From NCBI RefSeq assembly GCF_002234675.1, contig NC_019876.2:13327245-13391244 (forward strand): a DNA stretch of 64,000 nucleotides, given 5' to 3'. Source of the stretch: Oryzias latipes. Lineage: Eukaryota; Chordata; Actinopteri; Beloniformes; Adrianichthyidae. Positions 20,401 through 32,199 of the stretch are shown here, in pieces. Position 1 is the first letter of the stretch. The number at the start of each line of letters is the position of its first letter. The position numbers and the translations under genes were made by a program. Under the pieces are notes generated by a model. It ran no database searches. It was not told the DNA's origin and saw nothing but the letters and a program-made list of their open reading frames with translations.

Positions 20401-22104
20401 ATAAGAAAACATCTGCTTGTCACTATTTGCTAACAATCCTACCAAAAAAACCAAACCAACCAAAAAAACTCGTATACATAGCGATGTTTACATTTATTCC
20501 CATTTTCACCTAGCTTAACACTGTTAGCCTAAAACTAACATTTAACCTTATTTTTATTTCTTTCCTTTTCCTTTGATGTATTTATTTATTTAAATGGAAA
20601 CAGTTTGCAATATTTGTTTATAACACAGATAGTGTACTTTCAGTCAAAATTGTCTTGATAACATTGTTCTCTTAGCTTAATATTTAGCATAGAATAGCAA
20701 CAAATTTCTATAGTTATGAACTTAAAAATAAAAATTTCTATTTTATGTTAAGCTAAAAACAGAGGTTGAAACATTTAGCACACATTTGCACAGCTTAATG
20801 AATGTGAATGCAGATGATATGTCACCTTTGGAATGTAACAGTAGATGATGCCGTGTTTGTCATCCACAATAACATTTGTCAAGTTTGAGTCCTTCAAGTC
20901 ATCCAAACTTTGGTTTCCACCTTTACAGTATTTTCTCAGAAGATCCTTTCTAAAACCTTGTTTTTTTGTGTACCTCAGTGCTGCAAACACAGAAATAAAT
21001 CTTTTAAAATTTGAAAATCATTCATTCCTCTCTAGTAAACGTAGATTTAGCTGCTAAAGTTTGTCTAAGTTTACCTTAGTTTATCTCCAAACAGAATTAA
21101 AATGTTCCAGTGAGGTTAAATAAATACTACACTGGAGTCAAAGCTCTGGCTCAACATTTTTGAAGGAAAATGCTTTTACAATGGCAAGAAAGTTAGACAC
21201 TTGAGGGCTTCCTAACACTCTGTAGTAACAAGGTTTTCAAATAAAAGAAAAGTTCATACCCAAGGTTTGCAGGTAAAAATCCCATCCATGAGTTGTCAAA
21301 GTGATAAAAACCATGACTCCCAACAGGAAAATGGGATTCAGACATCCTTTATTTGATCTCATGATGTTGTACTTCACATTCCCCTTCTAATGAACTAAAA
21401 AGTCACAGTAAAAATGAAAGCAAGTTAGATTTAAAATTCTCCATAAATAAAATGAAAGTGTTTTGCACTGATTTTTGAGAGAAGGGACAAAACGGCTTCA
21501 GAAAAACTCTTCAACATTACACCAAATTGATAAGGGGTTACATATTTATCTAGATTTGTGCTATTTCACTGTGTAAAGGGTAAAGTTGGAAGTTAAAAAA
21601 CATTTTTAACAAATTCACCTGGTAACTTCATTGCATTGATTTACGTGAGACACACTCAAAGTATCGGATTACACAATTATAATAGCCCAACAAGATTTTC
21701 TAGTTTGGAATTATTTTGCAATAGCATTTAGGTACTCTGACATATGATAAAATGCAATATTTATACTAAAGGCTTAATTTCACACTTTTTTGAAAGCACA
21801 GATTTAAAAAAATGACATTTTCCAACCTTTATCTTTACATAGAAAACAATTCTTAAAAGAATAAAAGACAAAAGAGACAAAAAAAAGATTTAGATCTGAT
21901 AATCCTTTATGTCTCAACCAACAAACTGAAGAAATCTTTTTTTATATCAAAAAAACCCCTGAAAACATACACCTGACAGTGCTGACAATGATCTGACAGA
22001 GTTCACACGAGACTGAGTTAACAACATGGTATGAGCATTTCTGACTTTTAGTATTATAATAGACATGTTGACGTTCTTCAGCTGTGGCTACAGGAAAATG
22101 GACA

Positions 22105-22260
22105 TTTTTCAGAATCAGAATCATGTTTATTGTCATATGGACAGCTTACACTGAAATATGAAATGTTGTTCCAGTACAACCCGAAGAAGATCATACATGC
22201 GACAGAAATACGCACATGACTGAGGTGCGGCAATGTTAGGCGCCCTTTGCTCAGATGGAT
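22105..22260 (-). mobile_element. 5'-truncated LINE 3' end
   Basis: On the minus strand it ends ATGACAATAAACATGATTCT with repeats of GATTCT, like the tail at 41440-41490 (ATGACAATAAAGGCTTTCTG). Only the last 150 bp or so is present. Confidence 0.55.
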
Positions 22261-22271
22261 TAGGATGTGAC

Positions 22272-22298
22272 GGGGGGGGGGGGGGGGGGGGGGGGGGG
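22272..22298 (+). repeat. 27-base poly-G run
   Basis: An uninterrupted G homopolymer of 27 bases in the assembly as given. The minus-strand open frame with poly-proline across it is a by-product of this run. Confidence 0.9.
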
Positions 22299-22984
22299 CA
22301 TCGGTAGCATCTAAAATATCATAAGATGTCAAGCTTACCCAACCATGTGTGGAACTACTGCATTATTCACCATGGCTATTGGAGTCAAAAGGGGTGTTAT
22401 TGAGGGATTTAATTCATAATTAAAGCAGAAGACACACATATGATGATTTGTGCGGATTTCTATGGAAAACAACTTTAAATCTTTCCAATAAGTTGATTTA
22501 TACATTTTTTGACCCTTATCTTTGAATTTAATTTTTTTTACATTGGAAGTTTTTTAATGCTGCTAACAATTGTGACCTCTTGCCAAGGACAAGAGACAAA
22601 ACATAGGGTGTCTAACAACTAGTCATGTGTTGAAGCAAAAATATCCCCAAAAAGTCATTGTTTATTCTTAATTCTTTTAGATCTAACTTACAGAGTATTT
22701 CAATCATTTTTAATCTATTCCTTTCTAATACAAATAAGACTTTTCTATGTTGGACACGTTTAGTCCAAACTCTCAAAGATCAGTGCATTTACATTATTTC
22801 AATCTGCCGAAGATGGACTGCGGCAGTCTTTAAAAGAGGGATGTTACTTACCAAAACTGAATCCATGTGAAGACTTTCCAGATAAATAATATGAATACAA
22901 GTTATTTTTTTTGTCACTGCAAAAAATATATATATATCAAAAAATACTGAGTGCAAAGCGGCAACTTCTTTAATGATACTCCTC

Positions 22985-23230
22985 ACAGCATGAGCGGCTT
23001 AGTAAGCTTGGGTGTTTGAGCTGGAGAACAGGAACTAAAAGCACCGCAGTTACGTTTCTGCAGCTGTAGACGTGACTTGTTGTATCCTGTTTACAGCTGA
23101 ACAGACAAAAATGAAGATTTCAAGCTGCCTCCATGTGGCAATGGGGTGTGAACAAGGTTGACTGGTTTACAAGGATCTGTAAAAAACAACTGCAACACCC
23201 ACTTAGGCCACACCCACATTTCTTTATGCT
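22985..23230 (-). promoter_or_regulatory. conserved block upstream of sulfotransferase copy 1
   Basis: Segments such as GCTGTAGACGTGACTTGTT, ATCCTGTTTACAG, CTGCCTCCATGTGGCA and GGTGTGAACAAGG recur in order upstream of copy 2 (34735-34960), and diverged upstream of copy 3 (56905-57010 and 57640-57720). Position and retention in all copies suggest promoter DNA duplicated with the genes; no core promoter element was identified with certainty. Confidence 0.5.
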
Positions 23231-23424
23231 GTAAAAAAATAAGAGGAAAAAAGGCTGAAACCTGTACAAATGAGATCTGCCTGTAATGTGTAAAAGACAT
23301 AAAGGGTTTTTGTATGTTTTTAAACTGAAAAGTGATAATAAAAAAAACAATATTACCTGAATATTTCTTTTTCCAAATCACTGAGAATCAGGAGCAGTAA
23401 AAAAAAAAATCATTTTTTTGAGCT

Positions 23425-23838
23425 TTTTTGTGATGTATGTAATATAACGGGTGGCTGCTCTCCATTCTGGTGCATTAAATTGTTGACAAATAGATCCATG
23501 TACGTCTTTATTTTCCTCGTCTGAGCTGGCATCTCGGTCAAAACGAAATAACTGTATAGCTAAGATAATTTGTTGAGGGTCTGAGTGGCTGTAAGCTAGC
23601 AAGACCTCTCAGTAACAAGTAGGGGAAGGGAGGTGAGGTTGCTGTGCAGCAACAGTCCCACCCACAACTTAGAAGCAAATTTCTTATGAATGCCTGCCGC
23701 TCTGCAGACACTATGTTCTACAAAAGTTTTTTTTTTTTTTTTTTTTTATTTTGGTCAAAAACGACGTAATCATAAATAAAAGACCACTGGGGACGCTTTT
23801 AAAATGTGTCAAAAGACGATCAGAGTGGGTCTTTAAAT
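23425..23838 (+). mobile_element. repeat family D with TTTAAAGACCCACTC-type end
   Basis: The right edge GAGTGGGTCTTTAAA is the complement of the left edge of relatives at 46302 and near 75. Shared internal blocks are TGCCGCTCTGCAGACACTATG, a T-rich run, AACGACGTAATCATAA and AAAAGACCACTGGGGACGCT. No coding capacity. The family is probably a non-autonomous DNA transposon, and its TTTAAA edges leave open TTAA targeting. Confidence 0.6.
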
Positions 23839-24001
23839 TCCAACACCCAAAAGTGATTTCCTTTGACTCTAAGAGACTTTTTGAATCTGTTTCATATACT
23901 GTATTTTCATTGAATTATATCAACCATGTTTGGGCAAACACGCACTCTTTCTTATTGAATGTAAACTAGAGCTTTTATAATGTGCTGGGGCCATAACTCC
24001 C

Positions 24002-24215
24002 GTATCCCTTGTGCCATCTTAGATGACCCCACCCTTACATTGACGTGTTCTCCCTACCATGACGAAGGTGGATAAAGGTGGAGAGGATTTCATGTAATCC
24101 ATGGACACCAATGAAGATCACAAATCATTGAAGAAAAAAGGTTCAGAGCACTGTCTAGTGGGTCTAGATGACCCAACTCCCGATGTTAAAGTGCCTAGGA
24201 TTGCACAAGGGTTAA
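24002..24215 (+). mobile_element. piggyBac-like MITE, copy 9
   Basis: Flanked by GTAT (left, decayed) and TTAA (right). Otherwise full length. Confidence 0.87.
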
Positions 24216-25225
24216 ACATAAAACACAGTTCTAATCTAAAATAAGATGACCTGGTAGCCAGCAGAGATAAACTCAGGAGTACGAAGACTCGAACAAGTCC
24301 AGATAGTTTAAGGTTTAAGTACAAAACCAAACATAGACCAAAAATCCTGTATGTGAGGTGCCTCTCCTTTTCATCACTTTGGCCTTGTCAGTAGATTGCA
24401 CGGAGATGTCAGCGGGGGGCATGGAGATTTGTCCTTATAGGGTCAAAGCAGGCTCAACACACCAGACTCTGTTTTATCCACAATATGCATCAGCTACCAA
24501 AAAAAAAGACTTGGCCAGAAGATGACAATTGCTGCTGTTGAGTTACGTATGCAAAGTACTGCTCTTACATTTCAGATACTGTTTGCTTTGCCATCTATGG
24601 TTGTTTATGTTTTAGTTGTCTCCTTTAGAATAGTTATGGAGAAATAAGACCTGAACGTTAAAATCTCAGGTTTAAACTCTCAGCTTTCTTTTTCTGGGCG
24701 TCTTCTTTCACACTGCGTCTTTTACGTGCTGAAACGCACATCGTTCTCTATCTGTGTTAATGTGCCTTTGTCATAACTGCCCCTACGGGCGGAGGGCGAA
24801 AAATGAGCAAACCTCTACAGCCCACACAAAGGGATGGTAAAAGAGGAGGGAAACCTGACTCTGCTAAAACTCAAGAAAAAGTGACAAAGCAGATGATTCC
24901 TTGTCACTTTCTGTCTCTGAGGTTTCTACACTGACTAAAATTCATAAAAGCTACTTGTTATGTTACCCTTATCTTTGCAGCAGAAGGTGTGGTAACTGCA
25001 CAGTTTCCCCAACAATCTTCTGGTCTTGCATGACAACATTGCAAGTTTGTACAGTAGCATGACTGAACATCGTCATTTTGCAAGCAAGTTTTAGACTTAA
25101 TGAATCCCAAAAGCCTTTTGTCAATCTTGCTCTGATAGAAATTTGATAACAAAATCATGCGTTTACAGTTTTGCCTTTCTACAACGCCATCTGCTGTAGC
25201 TCTTTATTGTTGTATCCTTCTGAAG
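24216..25225. other. unassigned DNA
   Basis: No gene or repeat boundary identified before the transposase remnant. The left end of the hAT element probably falls near the right side of this stretch, but I could not locate it. Confidence 0.35.
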
Positions 25226-25250
25226 GTCTTAGTATAACACTCTTATAAAT

Positions 25251-27177
25251 TTGAAAGACCGTGCTGTGTGTACCTTATGTTGTGAAAATGTGTGCCGAAC
25301 ATCAAGTATCAGGCTGCACTTCGAGACTAAACACAGGAAGATACTTAAAGACAAAGCGGATAAGACAGAGTCAAAAAAACTTGCTGTGTCAAAGTATGTG
25401 AAACAGGCAAGTACCCTGGAACATTTTACCACCTCTAAAAATACTGCGACAGAAGCAAGTTGTCACATTGCATTGCAAAACATGGAAACCTATTCACTGA
25501 TGGCAAATTCATTAACGAAGCTTTTCTTAGTTACAGTAGTTGAAATCTTGCCAAATAAAGAAACTATCCCAATATCAGCCAAAAGTGTGCAGCGATATAT
25601 TACTGAAATGTCTGAAAAGGTCCAAGATCAGCAAACAGTTGGGATTAACAACTTCGCGTATGGAGTTTAGCATCACGCTCGATGAGAGCTTAGATGTGAA
25701 TGATATCCCGCATTTAGCAGTGATGGCAAGGTACTCAGATTCAGACGTCGAGGAGGAACTTTGCTGTTTGAAACCAATGACTGCTAGTAACCCCTATTAT
25801 AAAACTCCAGAAAAATCTCTGCCCCAAACTATCTAATTCAGACCTGGGTGATGTTTTAGCATCAGTGGCTGTCATGTCTCGTCAGTCTTATTTCATGAGT
25901 TGTACACTTTTGGTCAATGTCTGTCACCTGTGTTGTCTCACTAACTCTGTTCTCATTTCAGGCCTTGTTACTTCCTGCCCTTGTCTGTTCCCTACAGGTG
26001 TGACTGTTTAATCTTCCCTGATTGTTTCCACTTAGGTTTCTCTTCCTCATGTCTTAAATAGTATGAGTCTCCCTTTGTCCTGAGCCAGTTTGCTTGGTTT
26101 TATCCTGTGCCATAGCCTTAGCAATCAGATTAAAGCTCTTAAACGCTGCATCTGAGTCCAGCCCTGAGCTCTGTCCTGACAGTGGCAAAGTTTGTAAACT
26201 TCATTGTAAAGCAATCAATGCATCAGCATTGATGCACTGGCAGTTTCCATCTCTGTTGGCGGAGCTGGACAGCACAGACACTCAGCAGTGAGATGGTTGA
26301 GCTGCAGAAAATTTCTGGAGTGATTCGTCAGCTGCCTTGATACTGTTGAGACTTTTCTACCTGAAAAGGACCAAAAGTATTCAGAACTTTAGGACGAGAG
26401 GTGGATTGTAAACCGGATGTTTCTTGCAGACATCACAGGACACCTCAACAAGCTCAAGCTCAAACTACAAGGAGCAGGACAAACACTTCTAGACACGTTT
26501 GACACATGGATGGCATTTGCTAGTAACCTGGTAGTTTCTCAAGTTAGATTTTTACCACCACTTTCCACTATTTCCCACAGCAGAGAGTGTCCCTACACCA
26601 GAGCATCAACAGCTCTGCAATATCCCTGCACATGCAAGAACTGGAGAATTAGATAACAACTTGATTTGTGGATTTCAAAAGATATTGACCCATGTTCTCC
26701 TACCTGATCAAGCCTGACAGCTTTAAAAAGCATAATTTGGAAGCTACTTTAATAGACTGGATAGGTACAGAAAATATGGAGATGCAGCTGATCGAGCTGA
26801 AAAGTTCAACAATGTTGATGAGGAAATTTACAGAACTTAGTAAACAGTGTACATTCTCAACTGCTGGGCATCTACACCTGGATATTCAGCTGTTTCCGAT
26901 TGCACATGTGCAGCGGCGTGTCTTTGGGTCTACATATCTACACAAGCAGGTGTTTTCGGACATTGAGCATGTGCTCAGCCCCACTTGCAGTTGGTTAAAA
27001 ACTGACCACTCTGAAGCCTTCTTGCAACTCAAAGTAACAAACTACAAGTGGCTTAGATTGCTGAGGTCAGCACTTAAAAGCAGGGGCAGGGTTCACACTA
27101 ACTACCTAGCAAGCTTCTGTTACTTTGATCTTACCTCAGGCCACACAAAGTTATTTTTCCCACGTAAATGGTTGTAA
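25251..27177 (+). pseudogene. decayed hAT-family transposase (GTF2IRD2/ZBED-like)
   Basis: Successive frames carry pieces of one hAT transposase. A BED-type zinc finger comes first (CTLCCENVCRTSSIRLHFETKH region, about 25272-25340). Next is the segment with ITLDESLDVNDIPHLAVMARY (around 25675-25735), which contains the catalytic-type aspartate. Then KFVKLHCKAINASALMHW-like sequence (about 26186-26245), then FLADITGHLNKLKLKLQGAG (about 26420-26480), a motif common in domesticated and transposon hAT proteins, and a C-terminal DHSEAFLQLKVTNY (about 27003-27045). Frameshifts near 25670 and 26640, internal stops and a solo LTR at 25870-26181 make it inactive. A hAT-type end, AACGCTGCTGACCCCTG, lies at about 27516-27532. 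Confidence 0.8.
25870..26181 (+). mobile_element. 312-bp solo LTR inside the hAT transposase
   Basis: Begins TGTCATGTCTC and ends CCTGACA, with GTGGC duplicated on both sides (25865-25869 and 26182-26186). Removing the LTR and one GTGGC rejoins the transposase frame (DVLASVA then KFVKL...). The 5-bp duplication favours a Ty3/Gypsy-type element. There is a TATA-like TTAAATAGTATG near 26055. Confidence 0.85.
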
Positions 27178-27540
27178 AGTTCTTAGAAATATTTCTGGTA
27201 TTTTGTTCTGACGTATCCAGTCTTATTGCTGTAGGTATGACACATCACAAATGCATAACTCTTTTTTTAAACAAACGAACAAACAAACAATACTATTTCA
27301 ACATGGCCTGTTTTCCTTGTGCAATATTTTCATGAAAGTACTTCTTTGAGTTAATGTCAAAATATGTTCAGCCATTTGACCTGCTGTTTGGAAATTAAAT
27401 AAAATTCCAGATGTATTGGAAATGTTCTTGTATTTTCTTTGTATCAAGAGTTGGCAGTATAGTTTGTGATGGCACAGTTGTTAAGGAGAAAATTTGGAAT
27501 TGGCATTTCATGTCATAAACGCTGCTGACCCCTGATCTAA
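27178..27540 (+). mobile_element. 3' non-coding part and right end of the hAT element
   Basis: Non-coding sequence after the transposase remnant, closing with AACGCTGCTGACCCCTG, a typical hAT terminal repeat in reverse. Confidence 0.55.
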
Positions 27541-28219
27541 GCCAACAACATGGATGCTCCCACCAGTCTTCAATAGCTTTCCTTCATTCTTGCCGACACT
27601 TTTTTTTTTCACATGACACACCTGAAACCTTCCTCTACCCCTTCCAACCTGCATTGGAGGCTTAATGACATGTCATCAGTCTGACCAATCAGAAGTGCTT
27701 AAAGTCACTTCCTTGTTTCAATTTAGCTCATAAGTCTCTCAGTTCTAACAAAAATAGCAACTAAAGCTCGTATTTAGCTGCGTAGCTTTCCACAGAATCC
27801 GGTGTCAGACCGTGGAATAAGTGAACAAAACCATGAAGCTCAGAGACGCTTGTCTGTCTGTGGTCGGTGGATTTTCGGCACTACATCTCCCATGATGCAT
27901 TGGGTTAAAGTGACAGTGTCTTAACGCACAAGGAGTCTCTCCTCTTAACGTCTTAAAACAACGAACACACATCAAACAGCTTTTCAATCTTTTCGTGACT
28001 TTTAATACATCTTTTAGAAAAAAACAACTGCAGCTTCCAGCTTTTTCTGCAACAATTATCACAAAAAATGCATTTAAGATTGGAGAGGGGCCGTAGATCA
28101 ATACAGACTCTGAGCTTTTCCTATTTTTAATTTTTTATTTATTTTTTGGATGCTGGTGTGCCGTGGGACTTTTGTCAAGGTTAAAGTGTGCCGTGGCTCA
28201 AAAAAGGTTGAAAAACACT
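27541..28219 (+). mobile_element. second hAT-like element, right end inside a MITE
   Basis: The right-hand sequence GTGTGCCGTGGCTCAAAAAA then GGTTGAAAAACACTG is the well-known Charlie-like hAT end. Immediately after comes GTCTAGAT, which is internal MITE sequence, so this element probably inserted into a MITE. The left boundary is not visible, and the start given is only the end of the preceding element. Confidence 0.5.
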
Positions 28220-28274
28220 GGTCTAGATGACCCAACTTCCAATGTTAAAGTGCCTAGGATAGCACAAGGGTTAC
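28220..28274 (+). mobile_element. piggyBac-like MITE, copy 10 (right end only)
   Basis: Keeps the last 55 bp, from GTCTAGATGACCC to GATAGCACAAGGG and TTAC. The left part was not found to the left of the hAT element, so deletion followed or accompanied that insertion. Confidence 0.8.
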
Positions 28275-29216
28275 AATAGTAGAAGCTTTTCATCACGATA
28301 GTTTGATTAGCGATATCCAAACAATTTGAAGAGGCAATGTTCCTTAAAGGAATGTGAGGCGACCTGTTGTTTGTGTGTACAGGTTATGGAGGGTATGGTT
28401 GCATATCTGATGATATGATGAGAAACCAAACAAGCTAGTGTCAGTAGAGTTAGTTTCATCCTGCTTTTGACTAACAAATTAAGTTTGTGTCATTGTGAGT
28501 ACAGTCATTGTAATGTTAGAAGTAACCAGTAGAGGGCACTGGTAAGTTGAGCATGAAGGGACTGATGGGTAAAAGAGCACAAAGAAGTAGTTGATGAATG
28601 ACTGGAACTGCAATGTATGTCAGAGAGCAACGAAGGAATAAAAGTTTAACAGTTTGAACCCGCAGAGTGTCCTGCATTCTATTTTATGTCTGTAAGACAA
28701 GAACAGACATTAAAGTCATTGTAACTGACATTGAAATGTTAAGGTTTCTCTCTTTTACACATGCAAATCTCCGGTTTGCTATGCCCCTTGTCAGACATCG
28801 TCCTATTCAATTATCACATAATCCATAATTCCAACATGAAACACTGATTTTGTTTTTTCTTGTAGTTTGAGAAAAAACGAGTTTGCATTCTTCTTTGTGA
28901 CACCAGAGATGTCACTGGGGAATTCTGACACACGCTCTTTGACACACCGTAGCTCTTCAACTACTACTGCGATCAACGTAAATACTCTAATTCTGATGCA
29001 GAAGAAGGTGACCTATCATATGGAATAGTGTTGTTGCAAAGCCTCTTTTCTCCGCCAACAGAATCAGCTGATTTATGTTGTTTGCACAAGGACTTCGCTA
29101 CTTTAAAGTACTACATCTCAACACAAAGCTGCTCTTCTCTGCTTCAGAATGGAGCAGAATGGAATGATGTTATTGCGTAAATGGTTGTAAAGTTACTCTA
29201 GTGGCAAAGAAAAAAT
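28275..29216. other. mostly unassigned, with a TTAA-family relative near the end
   Basis: About 28905-29190 resembles the repeat at 1864-2129 (CACCAGAGATGTCACTGGGG, CGCTCTTTGACACACCGTAG). AGGAATAAAAGTTTAACAG near 28635 looks like an LTR polyadenylation region, but no matching LTR ends or duplication were found. Confidence 0.35.
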
Positions 29217-29224
29217 GTAAAAAC

Positions 29225-30658
29225 TAGGGCTGGGAATCACTGGGTACCTCACGATACGATACGATTTGCGATACATTGCTCACGATAACGATACTATCAC
29301 AATATGGCGATATTGTGATAATCGATATATCTTGTCTCTAACAACTCACGATATATCAAACTTTAAGAAAGAAGAACTTGAAAAAATGTTTTTTGGAAAA
29401 TATTTCCCCATTTATTTTTTAAACACAATGATAATGAACAACTTATGTCCTATTTGGTGTAAGGAATAAGACTTTTGTGTACCATTGCTGAAATCAGTAA
29501 TACTCTGTCTTTGACAAACAATCACAATTTTCATTTGGAAATATCTGTAAAATTTGGTTTAAACAATATTAAACATGAACAGCAGTGTCATTAATTAGTA
29601 CAAAATAGCTGTAAACAGGATAAAAAATGAATAAGTCAAGTAGCTGCCAGGCACATTGTTATTAACTTTTGAAAAACAAAAGCATAGCCATTGCTTAATT
29701 TAAAAGAAATAGCTGTTAATCAGATATTAATTCTGTGAACAAATTATACTGTCTTTGTTAAAAATAAGAAACCATTTAGTGCAAATATGGTGTAAACAAA
29801 AATTAAATTCTCCCAGAAAAGTAAAAATCAAGTAGCTAGGAAATTTTCTTTAAGTTATTTAAGACATAAACTGCTTTCAAAATAAATGACCAGGGATAAA
29901 ATCCATGAACTTAAAGTGCATCTAAAAGTAAACATCTTTGTGAACAACATGATTGGGGAAAAGCTGCACACGATGTATGTTTAAATGTTCATGTTTTTCT
30001 GGAGAACCACAGGCTTTTTAGCGTCAAGCTGCCCGTCTACCTCTGCTTAAAGGAGAAGGGGGGGTCTAACTGATGGATGCCTCTCTTTCTTCCGTTTCCA
30101 TCTCAACTATAACTTTGGTCTGGCCGTACAGCGAGGGGATCTTTTTTTCTGTATTTCCGAGAGGGAATGTCAAAGCGTGGCTCTAATGCATTCAATAAGA
30201 ACCGAAATCCCTCGTTCTCCACCTCCCGTTTCGTTTTCCGTTTGTTATTGCCGGCGCTCTGTCTCGCAGAAGACGGCTGTAGCTTCGTCTGGAAAAAAGT
30301 ATCCGCGCTGGGCTGTGTCGGCTTCAGGCCAGCAACAGCCACGGCTTTCTCACACAACTCCGTTGATGCAGCTTCAAAGCTGCCGGCGCGTCTTTTAAGT
30401 AGCTGCTTTTGCTTCTCATTGTTTTTCCCCCGCCATCTTTGTTCTTCTTCGTCTGCCCGCTACCTACAGCCAATCTCGCAACGAGCGCCCCCTATCGACC
30501 CTGCGAAGAATTGTCTTACCAAAGGATGGTTAATATAACGTTTTACAGGGTCTTTAAACGTAAATAAAAGGTCGATACTTGACGAAGACGTCTCGAGAAT
30601 CAATCGCGGGACTAAATATCGCGATATATCGCCATATCAATATTTTGGCACACCCCTA
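29225..30658 (-). mobile_element. hAT deletion derivative with perfect 8-bp target duplication
   Basis: GTAAAAAC flanks the element on both sides (29217-29224 and 30659-30666). The ends are TAGGGCTGGG on the left and CACACCCCTA on the right, and both subterminal zones are dense in CGATATATCG-like motifs. The right-hand 600 bp is CpG-rich and holds the transposase start on the minus strand. The middle is AT-rich, with no coding, so most of the transposase has been lost. Confidence 0.9.
30103..30357 (-). pseudogene. N-terminal hAT transposase remnant (ZBED1-like)
   Basis: The 84-codon frame contains VENEGFRFLLNALEPRFDIP followed by SRKY, the conserved segment just before the catalytic domain in ZBED1/Tam3-type hAT transposases, where the protein contains a hermes-like dimerisation region. 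The BED finger upstream of it is not recognisable, and the frame leaves the homology right after SRKY. It sits entirely inside the hAT derivative at 29225-30658. Confidence 0.7.
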
Positions 30659-30666
30659 GTAAAAAC

Positions 30667-31913
30667 TGGAACAAAAGTGACAGAGTTAAAGGATCAATAA
30701 AGTAACTTCAAAAAAATATTTCTTGACAGTAAGTAGACTAAGAAACTAAGTCATGAAAGCTGTTCTGTGAAATTCCTGACATTGGTATTGATCCACCAGG
30801 GTGAACTAGATGAGGGTCAACAGTGAGCAGATCATGACCACCCAGTAAGTGCCATAAGGAAATGGTGGGTACTCAGCGCAACTTCATGCTCAGTGTCATC
30901 CTCAGACAGTGTCTAGACTGAATTTACTAACTCCATTGATGTGTTGTCTGCCTTTTGAGCCTCATTTACACCAGTTTAGATTGTATTTTCATGGAACAAA
31001 AGCAGACCAAGCAAATACCCTTTTATTTGAATTACTGTGGTGGATAAAAAAAAGACATAATATTTTCATGTTTTGCAAATACAAAAGGCTCTTCAAATAA
31101 TACCAAATGATAGTTTAAAATATGTAAAAAATGAAAGTGTATTTAGCTGTGCTCCCTATATTAAAAAACAAAACAAAAAAACATTTCCCTTGTATTAGGT
31201 AGAACTGATATTGTACATCAATGGATTTTGCTTTCAAGTAAAATAAGGCCTTATAGCCCACACGTCTTCAATAAATTAACACAAATGAAGAATAAATAAT
31301 AATTCAAATTAAATCACAAACAATGGCTCTTTAAAAAAAACAGGATAAATAGCATTTTAAAAAGTATGTAAAATTAGGAAGTACTTAAGTAAATAAATAT
31401 TCTTTTTTTATTTCCAGACGTGGAATTGTACTTTCAAAACTTCACTTTCACATATCACAGCTATAGAAGTTGGGGCAGTTGCATGAAAAGTAACACTTTT
31501 TAGCTTCTCCTATTGCTTGGCAAACCACTGGAAACATTGGCAAAGGGTTTCATGCCCTAATAAATTACTGAAATTCCAATTTAAGAGAAAAAGCTAAACA
31601 TTTTTTATTTTGTGTTTTCCTTTAAAAAAAACCCACATCAAATCTAAATTGGTATATGGTATATATTACTGCAATCCAGCTTACAAAAACAGAAAAAAAT
31701 GGCTGAATGAAGTTAAGTTGTGTATTACAGCTACATTAGGAGGTCCTAGAGAAGAGGAGCTCAAATGATGGGAATCTGTATGGTATCCTAGCTGTGTACC
31801 TACTGTGTACCTTGGTGTCTTTGTTAACAGTTGAAAAACGATTAGGGGCTTTTTAATAGGCTTTCCTGAACACCTACTGAATTAGGATGCCTGTAAAATA
31901 AACTATAAAAGCA
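30667..31913. other. unassigned AT-rich DNA 3' of sulfotransferase copy 2
   Basis: No gene, target duplication or repeat family recognised. Confidence 0.4.
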
Positions 31914-32126
31914 TTAAACCTTGTGCTATCTAAGATGACCCCACCCTTACATGGACGTGTTCTCCCCACCATGACAAAGGTGGATAAAGGTGAAAAGATT
32001 TCATGTAATCCATGGACACCAGTGAAGATCACAAATCATTGAAGACAAAAGGTTCAGCGCACTGTCTAGTGGGTCTAGAACACCCAACTTCCAACATTAA
32101 AGTGCCTAGGATAGCACAAGGGTTAC
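31914..32126 (+). mobile_element. piggyBac-like MITE, copy 11, 3' of sulfotransferase 2
   Basis: TTAA at 31914-31917 with the first terminal base changed (ACC instead of CCC), and TTAC at the right edge. It ends only 73 bp past the stop codon of sulfotransferase copy 2, so it is probably in or next to its 3' UTR, antisense. Confidence 0.88.
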
Positions 32127-32199
32127 GTGTTACTACTGAATACTTGGAGGCAGTTTAAATATTAAAGTGACTGAGCACCGTAAATGCTCTGACATCAGC

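Larger units (their letters stand above)
19152..21362 (-). pseudogene. CHST12-like sulfotransferase copy 1, disrupted by a SINE
   Basis: Five coding exons on the minus strand: 21260-21362, 20826-20980, 20101-20244, 19479-20022 and 19152-19392, all with GT/AG borders. Exon 1 gives a short cytoplasmic tail and a signal-anchor segment (IFLLGVMVFITLT). The PAPS-contacting motif IPK/VACTNWKR is split over exons 2 and 3, and the second motif, RDPFVRLISAY, is in exon 4. Exon 4 is 544 nt instead of the 308 nt of copy 2, because 236 bp of SINE plus target duplication has entered at 19646-19881. The frame runs into the SINE and stops at 19846-19848; 236 is not a multiple of three. The rest remains open, so the lesion is recent or polymorphic. 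The family normally sulfates glycans in the Golgi. A non-coding exon with donor at 22851 lies upstream. Confidence 0.85.
21394..22852 (-). other. 5' UTR intron of sulfotransferase copy 1
   Basis: The acceptor TTTTAG/TTCATTAG lies just upstream of the ATG exon (exon edge at 21394), and the donor GGTAAGTAAC is at 22851-22850 with a non-coding exon beyond it. Copy 2 has the same splice pair with a much shorter intron. In copy 1 the intron is about 1.46 kb and holds a LINE tail and a 27-base G run. Confidence 0.6.

Noticed and set aside
22078..22332. ORF with a run of eight prolines
   Set aside because: Produced by the 27-base G homopolymer read on the other strand.
28487..28731. Possible LTR (polyadenylation-like GGAATAAAAG, TGTCA...TGACA pair)
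   Set aside because: The flanking bases do not form a target duplication (GTTTG versus TTGAA) and no second copy is in the window.
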